This document shows positions 21,864 to 32,437 of a stretch of 64,000 bases of DNA, piece after piece. Position 1 is the stretch's first letter. The number at the start of each line of letters is the position of its first letter. The notes beneath the pieces were generated by a model. That model was not told the DNA's origin, did no database searches, and saw nothing but the letters and a program-made list of their open reading frames with translations. Location: contig CM069435.1 of the NCBI GenBank assembly GCA_035610365.1, positions 92,041,389 to 92,105,388 on the forward strand. Reading direction: 5' to 3'. A program made the position numbers and the translations under genes. The stretch comes from Aquatica leii (Eukaryota; Arthropoda; Insecta; Coleoptera; Lampyridae).

Positions 21864-22321
21864 TGTTGCGTATTTATTTATTTAAAAACTAATTTATTTA
21901 AAGCGACTAAAATACATTTACTTATTCTAGAAATATGTACACTTTTAAATTAACCGAACTAATAAAATCTAATAATATTTAATAAAAACACTTACACTAT
22001 AATTTAAATCACTTACACGAAGATAAGATAAAGTCCGCGGATAGCTTCACACACTTGTTTACACTAAAAATCACGTACACGATTATTCTCGGTATATTTA
22101 TGTAGACACACGCGTGCTAACGATTTATTTCCACTTGATAATCTTCTTAACACTGCTACATTCGCATTCCAGCAATAACTGACCTACGAATTGTTCCGTC
22201 GGTATATATACAATAAGAAAATCCTTCTGGAGTGTTGCCTATTTTTCGGTATATCTTCTAGAAGATGGATAACAGCTTCTAGAATGCTCTTGCATTTGCA
22301 AATAATTTCTCGAACGTTTCA
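21864..22321 (-). repeat. Gypsy-1 5' LTR, full length
   Basis: 458 bases, TG...CA. Four TTCNNGAA words lie inside (21925, 22256, 22277, 22307), of the type bound by heat-shock factor as an inverted pair. Confidence 0.9.
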
Positions 22322-22325
22322 ATAT

Positions 22326-23205
22326 GATTATTACCGGCGTAAACGTTGCTACAAAACAATTCAACATAACATTGAACATATGTATATCACAGTTGCAATA
22401 TTGCTAGTGCAATGATTACAGTATTTCAACATTAATATCACTAATGATTTTTAGTGCAATTGGTACTAAAAAATTATTAAACTGTAAAGGAAAGTTTATT
22501 ATTAAATTAATTAAATTAAACAAGGTACTTACTGCGATGTTCTCGTCGACTTGATCTAGTTGATAAAAATTCAATTATTACGTTAAGCTAAAATACAAAA
22601 TAATAAAGTTTGGTGCATAAATACAAATTAGTTACAAAAAGGAACGCTACGATGTTTATAAAGGTACAGATTGCATAACAGAATTTTTCTCCTTGTCGGC
22701 GATAATTCTTTCATCGACTCCAAACAAATAATCTTTACTCAAAAACATTAAACTTCATCCGAGTTACATGAATATATGTCGTCGAATCAAATAAGACTAA
22801 ACCACTATGCATATGATACCGTGGGTAGTACTGCCCTCCTAAAACAAAAGGTCCTATCTGCAAATTTTTCGATTTTTAGTTATTTGTGGATTTGTATTTA
22901 TAGGTATGTTACTTACACGTTTACTAATTCTTAAAGTCCTATCTGATGTGTTAGCGTACCAAATTCTCAAAATGTTTTGTCATAAGTGAATATCCAGCCA
23001 CTTGTCCTTAATTAAAATGTTCTATGTAGGTATTACTACAATTATATATTTTTGCTTAAATTTGTAAAATAAGTTAGTTGTGAACGTTTGTGCTTGTGTT
23101 AAATATACTTTTATATACATGGATATGGATAACAACACGTAAGTTGATGTTAAATATATTAATGCCGTACGAAGTTAATGTGGAGAATGTTGTAGCACAT
23201 TTCCC
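22326..23205. other. AT-rich intergenic, nothing recognised
   Basis: No clear frame or repeat between Gypsy-1 and the DUF7869-type gene. Confidence 0.4.
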
Positions 23206-23211
23206 GCCAAA

Positions 23212-25017
23212 TTGAGTCATAGTAAAATGATGGTGCAACTTGCCCTAAATAAGAGTTTAAATGAAAAGTTTACTGCAACTACTACAAATATGTCTAGACA
23301 AAAGTTACTAAATCAAAACGACGACTTTGATTATATTTCTGAGAGCAGTACCAGTTCGAATGATTCAGAGAGTGAAGTAGAAAAGGAGCAAACTGCCACA
23401 GCAAAGAATAAAAAAATTAAAGTAATCTCTAATAAGAAGATTGCTGAAGGATCCCAGGGGATACTTTCAGACAAAGTTTCAGGCATACGGGATATTAGCA
23501 ATAGTGACAATGATTCGGCCTGCTTTATTCGCGGTATTTTAGGCGATATTATCAACGCTGCAGCTAATAAAGCTAAGAGTAGAATTTATACAAAAAAGGG
23601 AGAGTTACGTAAACGGAAAATTTTTGACGATTCTCCAGTCAAAAAAAAGAGGCAAAAAAAGTGTCAAGAAAAACTGTTGTTGCAAACTACAGTGTTCTAG
23701 CAAAATTACGTGTACTAGGCAAAGGGATATAAACTGTCAGTTTTGGAATTTGTCTAAGGATCAACAGAAACTATTTATTTTTAATTTGGTGAAAAAAATT
23801 GAAAAAAAAAACCCACAAAAAATAAAGAAACGACGAAACGGAAGTACTCCTTCAAATATAGTTTGAAATCAATAAAAGGTGAAGAAGTAAGTGTATGTAA
23901 GGTGTTTTTTCTCGCTACGTTGGGGTACGAAAAGGAAAACGATAGGTTAGTGAAAAATCTTCGATGTACGGATCCAAAACTAATAACGTCAAAACCAGAC
24001 AACAGAGGACGTCATCCATCATCACGCAAAATTGATAGAACTGACATCATAAATCACATAAACTCATTCAAACCAACAATCTCGCGTTATCGAAAGGAGC
24101 ATGCTCCAAATAGAAAGTATCTGCCAAGCGACATTACAATCAATTTCATGTATAAATGTTTTCAGCAAAAATATTCACAATCGGTCTCTTATGAATTATA
24201 CCGAAAACAAGTTAATGATCTCAACATTTCATTTGCATATTTAGGACACGAAGAATGCTGGGAATGTGGAAAATTTACGTTACATAAAAAAGTCGCAAAC
24301 CACGATGATCAAAATGAGCAAATTGGATGTGATATATGCCAATCTTCTAAAATTCATTAAAAAAAATATACCGATGCCAGGAATGAATACCAAAATGATT
24401 CAGAAAAAACTTCTGATCGTGAGGAACTTTTTATGTGTGTGGATCTACAGAAGGTAAATTTTGAAATTGATGAAATAATGCCTAATTTATTAATAGCGAA
24501 TGAACATTTTAGGTTATCATGGTACCTCGATTGGACACATTCAAAAAGATCATTTTCACACCTCGTATTATTGCCTTTAATGAGAGTTTTGTTCCACTGG
24601 AGAAAGGAAGTAAAATCAATCCTTTAACAGTATTATGGCACGAAGGCGTTAGAGGAAGGTCTAAGGACGACCTAATATCCACGTATTATGGCTTTTTCCG
24701 TAATAATAGAGACGCTAAATCTATTACAATTTGGTTGGATAATTGCTCCAGCCAAAACAAAAATTGGTCATTACTGTGGTTTTTTATATACATTGTTAAC
24801 TGTTCAGAAGTCGCTCTGGAAACCCTTACTGTTAAATATTTCGTATCAGGACATACGTTTATGGCAGCAGATTCGTTCCACCATCAGGTTGAGCTGTCAC
24901 TGAAGCGCAAACAGAGAGTGTGTGATTTTAATGATTTTATTGCAACTTTTAAAGCAGCAAACTCAACTAAAGTCAGTGTTCATGTAATGGAACTTAATAA
25001 TTTTTATAAATTTATTG
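23212..25017 (+). pseudogene. Uncharacterised insect family (probably DUF7869), N-terminal and central part, interrupted by DIRS
   Basis: Frames joined by frameshifts give a long protein. An acidic/basic N-terminus (SESSTSSNDSESEVEKEQ) is followed by a Cys block (CCCKLQCSSKIT ... FWNLSKDQQKLFI), VCKVFFLATLGYEKE, GRHPSSRK, NISFAYLGHEECWECGKF, then TVLWHEGVRGRSKDD, TIWLDNCSSQNKNWSL and GHTFMAADSFHHQVE. The spaced Cys pairs, the WLDNC-QNKN block and the H-F-SADSFHH-like block recur in a multi-copy insect family of unknown function. The Asp blocks hint at a nuclease fold, but this is only a guess. The C-terminus continues at 29713 on the other side of a DIRS element. Confidence 0.7.
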
Positions 25018-25138
25018 ATTATATTACGCGCCACTTCTTTCAGATCACCCTGTAGTAAGCTATCTCTTGTGCTGTAATCACGTGTTTGAGAGAGGAAAAA
25101 AACTGCACCCGACGTGTGCGCATAAGTATAACTTCATT
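25018..25138 (+). repeat. DIRS left inverted terminal repeat
   Basis: The inner 25041-25138 pairs with 29546-29645 almost base for base. The outer edge 25018-25053 pairs with the first half of the internal complementary region at 29368-29406. Confidence 0.9.
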
Positions 25139-25201
25139 GTTGTTTCTCGTGTTGTAAATCACGATTGTGTTTGTGTTGTTACTTTCTCTTTTAGAATTAC
25201 T

Positions 25202-26732
25202 ATGGAGAGTGCGTCAGAAATTAATCTTGGAACCTCAGTTTCCGATTCGTCAAATTCCGAAAAGGAAAACTTGAAATATAAAATAAAAAAACTAAAGAAA
25301 AAGCTAAAGAAAAGCAAGCGTAATGGCGATCGTCGCAAACGTTCTAGGAACAGGCGCAGCCGTAACAAAGAACGCAGTAGCGATCGTTCTCGTTCGCCAC
25401 GTTCTTCATCGCGGCGAAGCCCTAGATATAGCCGCAGCAGTGCGAGGGGCCGTTTTCGATCCCGCTCCCTGAGCTTAGATCGATCTAATTTTTATTACCC
25501 GAATCGAGATTACGCCGCCCAAGGTACTAATTATTAGAATGGTACTTACTTTGTGATGCTAAGTAAATAATTTACTTTAGTATCGTATATGTCCGCTGGA
25601 CACATTGTACAATGGTTTTAAATAAAAAGCATAGATTCCATGACTTGACTGTAAATTTTGTTTACAGATAATATACTCGGAGGGAATATTATCCTTTGCC
25701 TGGAAGGCATTGTGTTTTATAAGTAACTTCATTTGTGCCCGGAGGGCATATAATGCTTTACCTAGTAGGCACGGACTTTTAAATCATGACTCATGGCTGG
25801 AGGGCACACATTTGCTTTGTTTGGAAGACATTGTAATTTTGATTTGCAATGACAAATTACCTTCTAGGTATCAACTATCAAGTAATAAAAAAATTAAGCT
25901 GTTTGTTGTGTCTAGAGGGCATATAATATGGACTTCTTAATTAATTTTTATTCCGTTTTTTTTTTACGCCTACTAACTAAAAACAATCTTAATTCGTTTT
26001 TTGTTATGTTCAGGTATTTCTGATAATCAAGTCCCACATGAAAACGTAGAGACCATTTTGGATGCGTCAGAAGACCTGACAGACCCATTAGAGTCGGTTC
26101 AAGTTCCTTTACCAGAACACATTCGTAAAATTATTACGGATAATATAATAAAGGTGCCAAATATCGAACCACCGATACAACATAATGTGGCAGAGTCTTG
26201 GCTAACCATTATCAAAAATGGTTTGGATCCACAACTAAAACAAGAATTACTTTTAAAGTATCTTTCGCCTTCTAATTGTTGCCTAGATCCACCTTTGCTC
26301 AACCCGGAAGCAAAGGCGTGCATACAAAAATCTCATCTGGAAAGAGATGCCAGGTTGGCTGAGGTACAACAGCAAATTGGTGCTGGACTCTCTGCTATTG
26401 GCAGGGTTTTAACTAAGGTGCTTACGGATCTTGATAATCAGTCGAAATTAGATTTTCTTGAACCACTGTCAGATGCTTGCAAGTTGCTTACCGATTTACA
26501 TCATTCGGAAAGTTTAATTAGAAGAGCACTAATAAAACCAAATCTGCATGCTAACGTTACAAAAGCATTAGACAAAACCTCAATCACCAACCAACTTTTT
26601 GGAGATAATTTAAGTGATGAAATTAAAAATACTCGGGAAATGGAAAAACTTAGCAAAAGCTTTTTGTCTCCAGTGAAATCTAATCAAAAACCGACGTCTT
26701 TAAACTCCCTACATTATCAAAGAACACTTTAA
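25202..26732 (+). CDS. gag: DIRS Gag-like protein, two exons (intron 25524-26013)
   Basis: Exon 1 (25202-25523) gives an acidic start MESASEINLGTSVSD, a Lys-rich coil and an Arg/Ser-rich domain (RS repeats). Exon 2 (26014-26732) gives the DIRS Gag body, with segments such as ESWLTIIKNGLDPQLKQELL and LADVQQ-like LAEVQQQIGAGLSAIGRVL. Joining at CAAG|GTACTA ... TTCAG|GTATTT keeps the frame and gives 1041 bases, 346 residues. Without splicing, a TAG stops the first frame within a few codons of the junction. The start is the first ATG of the basic frame. The overlapping RT frame begins before the gag stop. Gag packages the element RNA (family knowledge). Confidence 0.75.
25580..25935 (+). repeat. 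Degenerate tandem repeat inside the DIRS gag intron
   Basis: Short phrases such as GGAGGGCATATAATG, CCTGGAAGGCATTGTG, GGAGGGCACACATTTG and TTGGAAGACATTGTA recur every 40-60 bases. They read like an old minisatellite. Confidence 0.65.
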
Positions 26733-28051
26733 ACTTGAGGACATTAGAACCGCTACTAGACTAATGACTCAAAATTGCTACATGTGCACAGTAGATTTAC
26801 AAGACGCATATTATCTTGTATCTGTCAATGATTGCAGTAGAAAATACTTACGTTTTACAATTGACAATACTATCTATCAATTTACTTGTTTACCATTCGG
26901 CCTTTGTACAGCTCCTTATGTGTTTACTAAATTAATGAAACCGGTCATTATGTATTTAAGAAAAAGTGGTTTCATTTCAGTTATTTATCTAGACGATTTT
27001 TTGTTGTTTGGAAACAGTTACATACACTGCATGGACAACTTAAAGGCAACTATATCCTTGTTAAGTCGACTAGGATTTATAAATAATGTGGAAAAAAGCA
27101 ACACGAAGCTCAAAAATTTATGTAAATATTTAGGGTTGATTTTGAACTTCTCTCATATGCGTTTAGAACTGCTTGGTGAAAAAAACTCAAATTAAGAAAA
27201 CTATTAGAAACGTTTAGTATTCTCAGAAAATGTAGGATTTTAGATTTTGCAGTTCATAGAACTATTAGTATCAGTATGTCCTGCTACTAAATATAGTTGG
27301 GAGTACACAAAAAGATTTTTAGATTTAATATCTAATAACCTTAACTACAACAAAGAAATGGTACTGACGAACGATCTTAATTGTGATTTCTTGTGGTGGA
27401 AGTTAAGAATATTAACATCAATTAATCCAATTAAATAAAACCAATTCAAACGAGAGTTTTACAGATGCTTCACTATCAGGGTGGGGTGCCGTCTGTAATG
27501 ATAATAAGGCACATGGTTTTTGGTCTACCTCAGAAAATAAAGAATATATTAATTATTTAGAATTCCTATCAGTGTTTTTTGGTTTTAAATGTTTTTCTCA
27601 TAATTGTAGCAGTTGAGAAATCTTGCTAAGGGTAGATAATACCACTGCCATTTTTTATATAAACCGGATGGATGGTATAAGATTTCCAAAGCTAAATGGT
27701 TTAATTCGAGAGATTTGGCAGTGGTGTGAATCCAGAAACATTTGGATTTTTGCTTCATATACCTCTTCAAAAGCAAATTTCCAGGCAGACCATGAATCGA
27801 GATTAAATAACCCAGATACTGAATTTCAATTAGCAGACTTTGCTTTTAAGGAGATACTTAATACTTTTGGAACACCATTCATAGACCTCTTTTCATCTAG
27901 GTTAAATAAAAAATGCGATTTATTTGTATCCTGGATACCACAGCCTGATGCTTACAAGACAGACGCTTTTACTATTAGTTGGGAAAATATTTTTTTACGT
28001 GTTTCCACCCTTCTCAAACATATCAAAAATTCTACAAAAATCGACTACTGA
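26704..28051 (+). pseudogene. pol: DIRS reverse transcriptase / RNase H / methylase-like region, frameshifted
   Basis: The RT frame opens after 26703, overlapping the end of gag: IIKEHFKLEDIRTATRLM, then CTVDLQDAYYLVSVN (first Asp), LPFGLCTAPYVFTK and SVIYLDDFLLFG (YLDD catalytic pair). After 27195 frames shift. RNase H shows FTDASLSGWGAV, YLEFLSVFFG and LRVDNTTAIFYINR. The tail TPFIDLFSSRLNKKCDLFVS is the methylase-like segment of DIRS Pol. At least two frameshifts interrupt it. Confidence 0.88.
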
Positions 28052-28194
28052 TAAAGGAAGGGACATTGTGGTTGTGCTTTTCTGGCCCACAATGCTTGGT
28101 ATTCTAGCTCCCAAAATTTATTAGTGAATAGGCCAATAAAGTTTGACCCAAACATACAACTTCTATTTTCTCTTTCCCGGAAACCACACCCATT

Positions 28195-29178
28195 GTGGAA
28201 GAACCTTTTGCTAATGGCAGGACTTTTATATGCAAGACCTTAATTAGGAACAACATACCACAAGAATCTACTAACATATTTTTATCATCTATTACTGATT
28301 CCACTTGGAATCAGTATGAAAGTGCTCTCAGAGATTGGTATCTTTTCTGTAAAAGTTCTAGTGCAGACCCTTATAAAAACGACAAAAAACTAGTTTTACA
28401 GTTCCTAACTCACAAATTCAACAATGGTTTATCTTATAACTCTTTAAACAGCATCCGTTCCGCACTATTATTGGCGTTAGGACCACAATTAAGGCATGAC
28501 TCTGACATAAAAAGATTCTTTCGTGGCATATACAAGTTAAAACCTAATCGTCCGAAATATGATGTAACTTGGGATCCCCAAGTGGTTTTGAATTATATAT
28601 CTTCATTAGACGTTAATAAAAATCTTACATTAGAGACACTTACAAAAAAATTAATTACATTACTTGCCTTATCAACAGCCCAAAGGATGCAGACTTTTGC
28701 GTTAATAAAACGAAGCAACATTTATGTCAAAGCAAACGGGATTGAAATTAAAATCCCTGACGCTATTAAGACTTCGGGGCCAAATAAATTTCAACCCCTT
28801 CTTTTTCTACTTTGGTTTAAGGATAAAGAAAAACTCTGTGCAGCTACTACTACCATTGACTACTTACACCAAACGAAAAACCTACAGGGCGCTAAGGAGT
28901 ATTTATTCATATCCTTTAAGAAACCACATCAGAAAGTCACCACTCAGACACTGTCTCGCTGGACAAAGGAAATTCTAGCAAAAAGTGGAATTAATACGCA
29001 AGAGTTTACTGCACATAGCACTCGACATGCTTCAACATCTGCTGCTTTTAAAAATAATATAAATATAGAAACAATAAGAAGAACTGCTGGGTGGGCCAAA
29101 GCTTCAATGACATTTGCCAAGTTCTATAACAAGCCAATTATAAAGAAAGATTCGTTTACAATGGGAGTTATTACATGA
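28195..29178 (+). CDS. DIRS tyrosine recombinase
   Basis: 327 codons without a stop. It replaces the integrase and inserts a circular cDNA (family knowledge). An N-terminal SAM-like DNA-binding part (residues about 35-115: STWNQYESALRDWYLFC, SYNSLNSIRSAL) is followed by the catalytic part with Arg164 in STAQRMQTF, His274-Ser-Thr-Arg277, Trp300 in AGWAKAS and nucleophile Tyr311 in AKFYNKP. All key residues are present, so the enzyme could be active. Start chosen as the first ATG; an upstream extension is possible because the 5' part of DIRS recombinases varies. Confidence 0.88.
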   Translation: MEEPFANGRTFICKTLIRNNIPQESTNIFLSSITDSTWNQYESALRDWYLFCKSSSADPYKNDKKLVLQFLTHKFNNGLSYNSLNSIRSALLLALGPQLRHDSDIKRFFRGIYKLKPNRPKYDVTWDPQVVLNYISSLDVNKNLTLETLTKKLITLLALSTAQRMQTFALIKRSNIYVKANGIEIKIPDAIKTSGPNKFQPLLFLLWFKDKEKLCAATTTIDYLHQTKNLQGAKEYLFISFKKPHQKVTTQTLSRWTKEILAKSGINTQEFTAHSTRHASTSAAFKNNINIETIRRTAGWAKASMTFAKFYNKPIIKKDSFTMGVIT

Positions 29179-29367
29179 AATATAAAAAACTGTAAACTAC
29201 TATTACCTTTATTTTTTTTTCTCTCTTTCTAACAATGTTTATTGGTTATGTTCTCTTCATGTACATTGAATATATTGTTATAGATTACGTTTAAAACTAT
29301 ATAAGATACATTAGATTTATTTTTAGTAATAAAAATGCATTACTATGATTGTCGCTACTCTAAACAT

Positions 29368-29477
29368 CTACAGGGTGATCTGAAAGAAGTGGCGCGTAAT
29401 ATAATTAAATGATCAAACGAACTTACCTAAGTGAAGTTCGATCTTAATTATATGTAGCGCCACTTCGAGAAGATCAC
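29368..29477. repeat. DIRS internal complementary region
   Basis: First half (CTACAGGGTGATCTGAAAGA and on) complements the left edge at 25018-25053. Second half complements the right edge at 29630-29712. The two meet at an ATAATTA word shared by both element ends, the presumed circle junction. Confidence 0.9.
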
Positions 29478-29545
29478 TCCCTCCCAATCCCCAGATAATC
29501 TTATTACTAATTATCCCCGTTATACGACAATCATTACTCTAAACA

Positions 29546-29712
29546 AATGAAGTTATACTTATGCGCACACGTCGGGTGCAGTTTTTTTCCTCTCTCAAAC
29601 ACGTGATTACAGCACAAGAGATAGCTTACTACAGGGTGATCTTCTCGAAGTGGCGCTACATATAATTAAGATCGAACTTCACTTAGGTAAGTTCGTTTGA
29701 TCATTTAATTAT
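29546..29712 (+). repeat. DIRS right inverted terminal repeat
   Basis: 29546-29645 is the inverted copy of 25041-25138. 29630-29712 is unique to the right edge and is copied in the internal complementary region. Confidence 0.9.
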
Positions 29713-29955
29713 ACATCAAACTACGAAAATTAACGTCAAAAATTTATATGAAAGATATAGTTTCAAATATAAAAATAGATTAAACAAGCCTATTCCATGC
29801 CATACAAAAAAAGGATTACCTTACAGAGAAAAAACACCCTAGTTTCAACATTAAAGTCACACATTCCATATAATAGAATGCAGTTCTGGAAAGAACTTCA
29901 CGTAAATAGCGACAACATTGATGACGTTGACAAGAATAGTGATACTAGTGATTAG
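29713..29955 (+). pseudogene. DUF7869-type gene, C-terminal part right of DIRS
   Basis: After a broken start, a frame reads KRITLQRKNTLVSTLKSHIP, YNRMQFWKEL and HVNSDNIDDVDKNSD, ending in TAG at 29953-29955. A K-I-x-L-x-K-K-x-x-LV-x-L--IP---R-FW--L block ends this protein family, and it directly abuts the DIRS right edge, so it is the continuation of 23212-25017. Confidence 0.65.
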
Positions 29956-30790
29956 TCATCACATGTAATGAGGCTTTATTATTTTTCAAAGAATAAACGT
30001 TTTATTTTGCATTATTATTATAAAATAGATAAAATGTAGTAACCGATTATTATATTTAGGACTTTCCTAATAGTTAGTTAATAGATAGTGTTACATAATA
30101 AAATTGTCCTATGTAATAAAAAAATCAAAATTCAAGTGTGTCAGCTATCTATATTAAAATTATATTAGCCAAATTCCTTTCCAATTATTGGTTCTAAATT
30201 TCCAAATTGTTTTTGTATCCCAATAGAAAAACGTTTTTTTTCTCACTTAGAGTTAGTGGCAGTAAAAATTATTTGCTTTAGATCATTTTTGTTTTGGCAA
30301 CGTTTTGCAGGCTAATTTGCCTGCTTCATAGTACTTCCTTATCATCCAGGAATAATTAATTTTTTCTAATCTATAAGATGCGGCCTTCTATTATTAAAAA
30401 TACTTATAAGTACTTGAAGAAACACGTTTTTTTCAATTTTTTATTAATCTTACACAGGATAATTTACTATAAGCTCAAGTACGCGTTAATCTTTTATTAA
30501 GTATTATTATCATGACTATGAATTACAATTCAAACGTTTTTTAATTGGTTAATTTAACTATTTACTAAGTAGTAAATTTTTTTTAGATTAAACTTAATCT
30601 AACCGAGCTCCAGCGTAATTTAGAACGTTACTTTTACTGAAGTATTAAACTATGAATTTAACAAAAAATGTTATCTAATCTACATTAATTCATATATTTA
30701 ATATAATTATTAGCATACTTTATTTAGTAATGCCATAAACGAAATGTGATGGCGCTGCCAACTCATAGTCTAAAATTATTACGATTTAAA
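29956..30790. other. AT-rich intergenic, nothing recognised
   Basis: No clear gene or repeat. Confidence 0.4.
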
Positions 30791-30793
30791 TAG

Positions 30794-30869
30794 ATAACTG
30801 TAAATGACTATAGCGGTAGAAACGTTCTAAGTTACAATGGTTTTTACCGCCATAGTTATTTACAGTTAT
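30794..30869. repeat. Imperfect 30-bp hairpin
   Basis: Left arm 30794-30823 (ATAACTGTAAATGACTATAG and on) and right arm 30840-30869 pair with three mismatches around a 16-base loop. It resembles a tiny foldback element. Confidence 0.8.
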
Positions 30870-30947
30870 TTAGTGATACTTCAAATTTTGATCAAATTAA
30901 TGATTCCTTCTTTTAGGAGAATACACGGAAACAAGTTTAGCTTATTT

Positions 30948-30986
30948 GCGACGTTTCCTGCTTATGAACCAGCACTTCATCAGGCC
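30948..30986 (-). ncRNA. Hammerhead ribozyme of a PLE, slightly decayed
   Basis: On the minus strand: GGC, CTGATGA, stem II GTGCT/AGCAG (last pair mutated) with loop GGTTCATA, GAAA, CGTC, GC. This has the conserved hammerhead boxes with the minimal ACGT stem III seen in PLE ribozymes. No GIY-YIG frame is close, so it may be a solo pseudo-LTR. Confidence 0.6.
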
Positions 30987-31253
30987 GCTCCACTGAGTCA
31001 TAAAGAATAACTATAAAATTTAAAACTTGTCATATAAAACAAAATAATTTAATTGTTTAAAGAACATACATGACATAACGACAAACAACACGGAAAAAAA
31101 AATTTAGTAAGTAAGAATAAGACTGGGTCAACATAAAATCTTTGCCATAACATGTTCTATTTATTGTAATTTCCGAGAATGCTTTGTATCATTTGCAGAA
31201 CAAGCATTGATTGTGACTTAACTAATAACATGTAGCTAGCGATTGGGGCTACC

Positions 31254-32437
31254 CCTTAAACTACTATGACCTAAGGAAGGCGGTCAAAAATTATTTTGAC
31301 AGTACAGGAAACATTATTACGAAATTCAAAAATAACTTACCTGATCGTGATTTGGTATACACTTTTTTGAAACGCCATCAAGATGGACTAAGACCCAGGT
31401 TGTGTCAACACATTAAATGATCGCAAGGCAATGTTTCCAGAAAAGAATTAAATGTGTGCAAAATTACGAAATGTTCCAGCTACGCATATAAACAATTTGG
31501 ATGAAACCAACCTTTAGAGAAAGTCTGCAACTAGAATCAAAGTGCAACTTTAATTATGTTTGCAGTTACAGCAGCTGAGAAATTATTGCCTTCCTGTGTT
31601 GTTTATAAAGGCCACAATATATGTATATAAATCTTGGACAACAGAAATGCCAATGGATGGTTTGAGTCTAACTTTTTTAAAGACTGTGTCAAAAAGATTG
31701 CAATTCCTGCATGGAAAAAGCTTCCTAGGAAAAAATATTGAATCGGAATTTCTTTTCTTCGCATTATTTTCCTAAAATCATTAAGTTTTATAATGCCTAC
31801 AATATTTTCTTCATTTTAGTGTCGCCTAATTCTAAACATATGACACAGCTACTTGATATGACTTTTATCAGACCACTGAAGACGGCTTGGACCAGAGTCA
31901 AGAAGACGTGAAAAATGGGCGACAGGCTGAAGAGTACGAGCATACCCAAAAATAGGTTTTCCTACTTACTCTTTAGTAAGTAGGAAAACTGATAAAAGAA
32001 ATTAAGCCAAATCAAATTAAAACTATACAATCGCGGTTCAGAAAATGTGTCAATGGTTTTGCGGTTAATATATTGAAGAGCATGCCACATGAGGATGGTA
32101 AAACCGTTAAAAGGAAGAGACGCAAAAAGATTGCAGGAAAAAATGTAAGTGATGCTGATTTATCCGAGTCTAGTGACAGTGAAGTAGAGACGTCGTTTCA
32201 TAACAGTAATAGCAGTATTGTTCGAAAGGTTTTAGGGAAGAGGAAGGATTGCCATATAAATGTTCTCAAGAAAAATGCAACGTTGAAGACAAAGTTGAAG
32301 AAAAGAAAATCGAAGGAGATGAAGAGAAAGATGAGGGTTGTACTGAGAAGGTTAAAGAGCTTAGAGTTTCAAAGCATGGGACATTTGTCAATGACGTTTA
32401 TCTAGTAAGAAAAAAAGATATTGAAATTTCCATGTGA
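31254..32437 (+). pseudogene. Pogo/Jerky-like DDE transposase, decayed
   Basis: In successive frames: ITKFKNNLPDRDLVYTFLKR and LRPRLCQHIK (CENP-B-type helix-turn-helix), NVPATHINNLDETNL (first Asp of the DDE catalytic domain), LLPSCVVYKGHNIY, WKKLPRKK, then SPNSKHMTQLLDMTFIRPLK (third catalytic region), EIKPNQIKTIQSRFRKC, and an acidic/basic tail at 32073-32405. Stops separate most blocks. No terminal repeats were found. Confidence 0.75.

Larger units (their letters stand above)
16641..22321 (-). mobile_element. Gypsy-1: Ty3/Gypsy LTR retrotransposon with a macro domain in Pol
   Basis: Bounded by LTRs (16641-16819 and 21864-22321) that begin TG and end CA, with ATAT repeated on both sides (16637-16640 and 22322-22325) as a 4-base target duplication. 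In the minus direction the order is LTR, primer site, gag, protease, RT, RNase H, integrase, macro domain, polypurine tract, LTR. Frameshifts, a deleted RT core and a shortened 3' LTR make it non-autonomous. Confidence 0.9.
25018..29712 (+). mobile_element. DIRS-type tyrosine-recombinase retrotransposon
   Basis: About 4.7 kb. Inverted terminal repeats (25018-25138 and 29546-29712) and an internal complementary region (29368-29477) whose two halves are the complements of the left and right outer edges: the layout that defines DIRS elements. The order inside is gag (with intron), RT/RNase H/methylase-like, tyrosine recombinase. There is no target duplication, as expected for recombinase insertion. 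It interrupts a DUF7869-type gene. RT/RH carries frameshifts; gag and recombinase look open. Confidence 0.92.
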
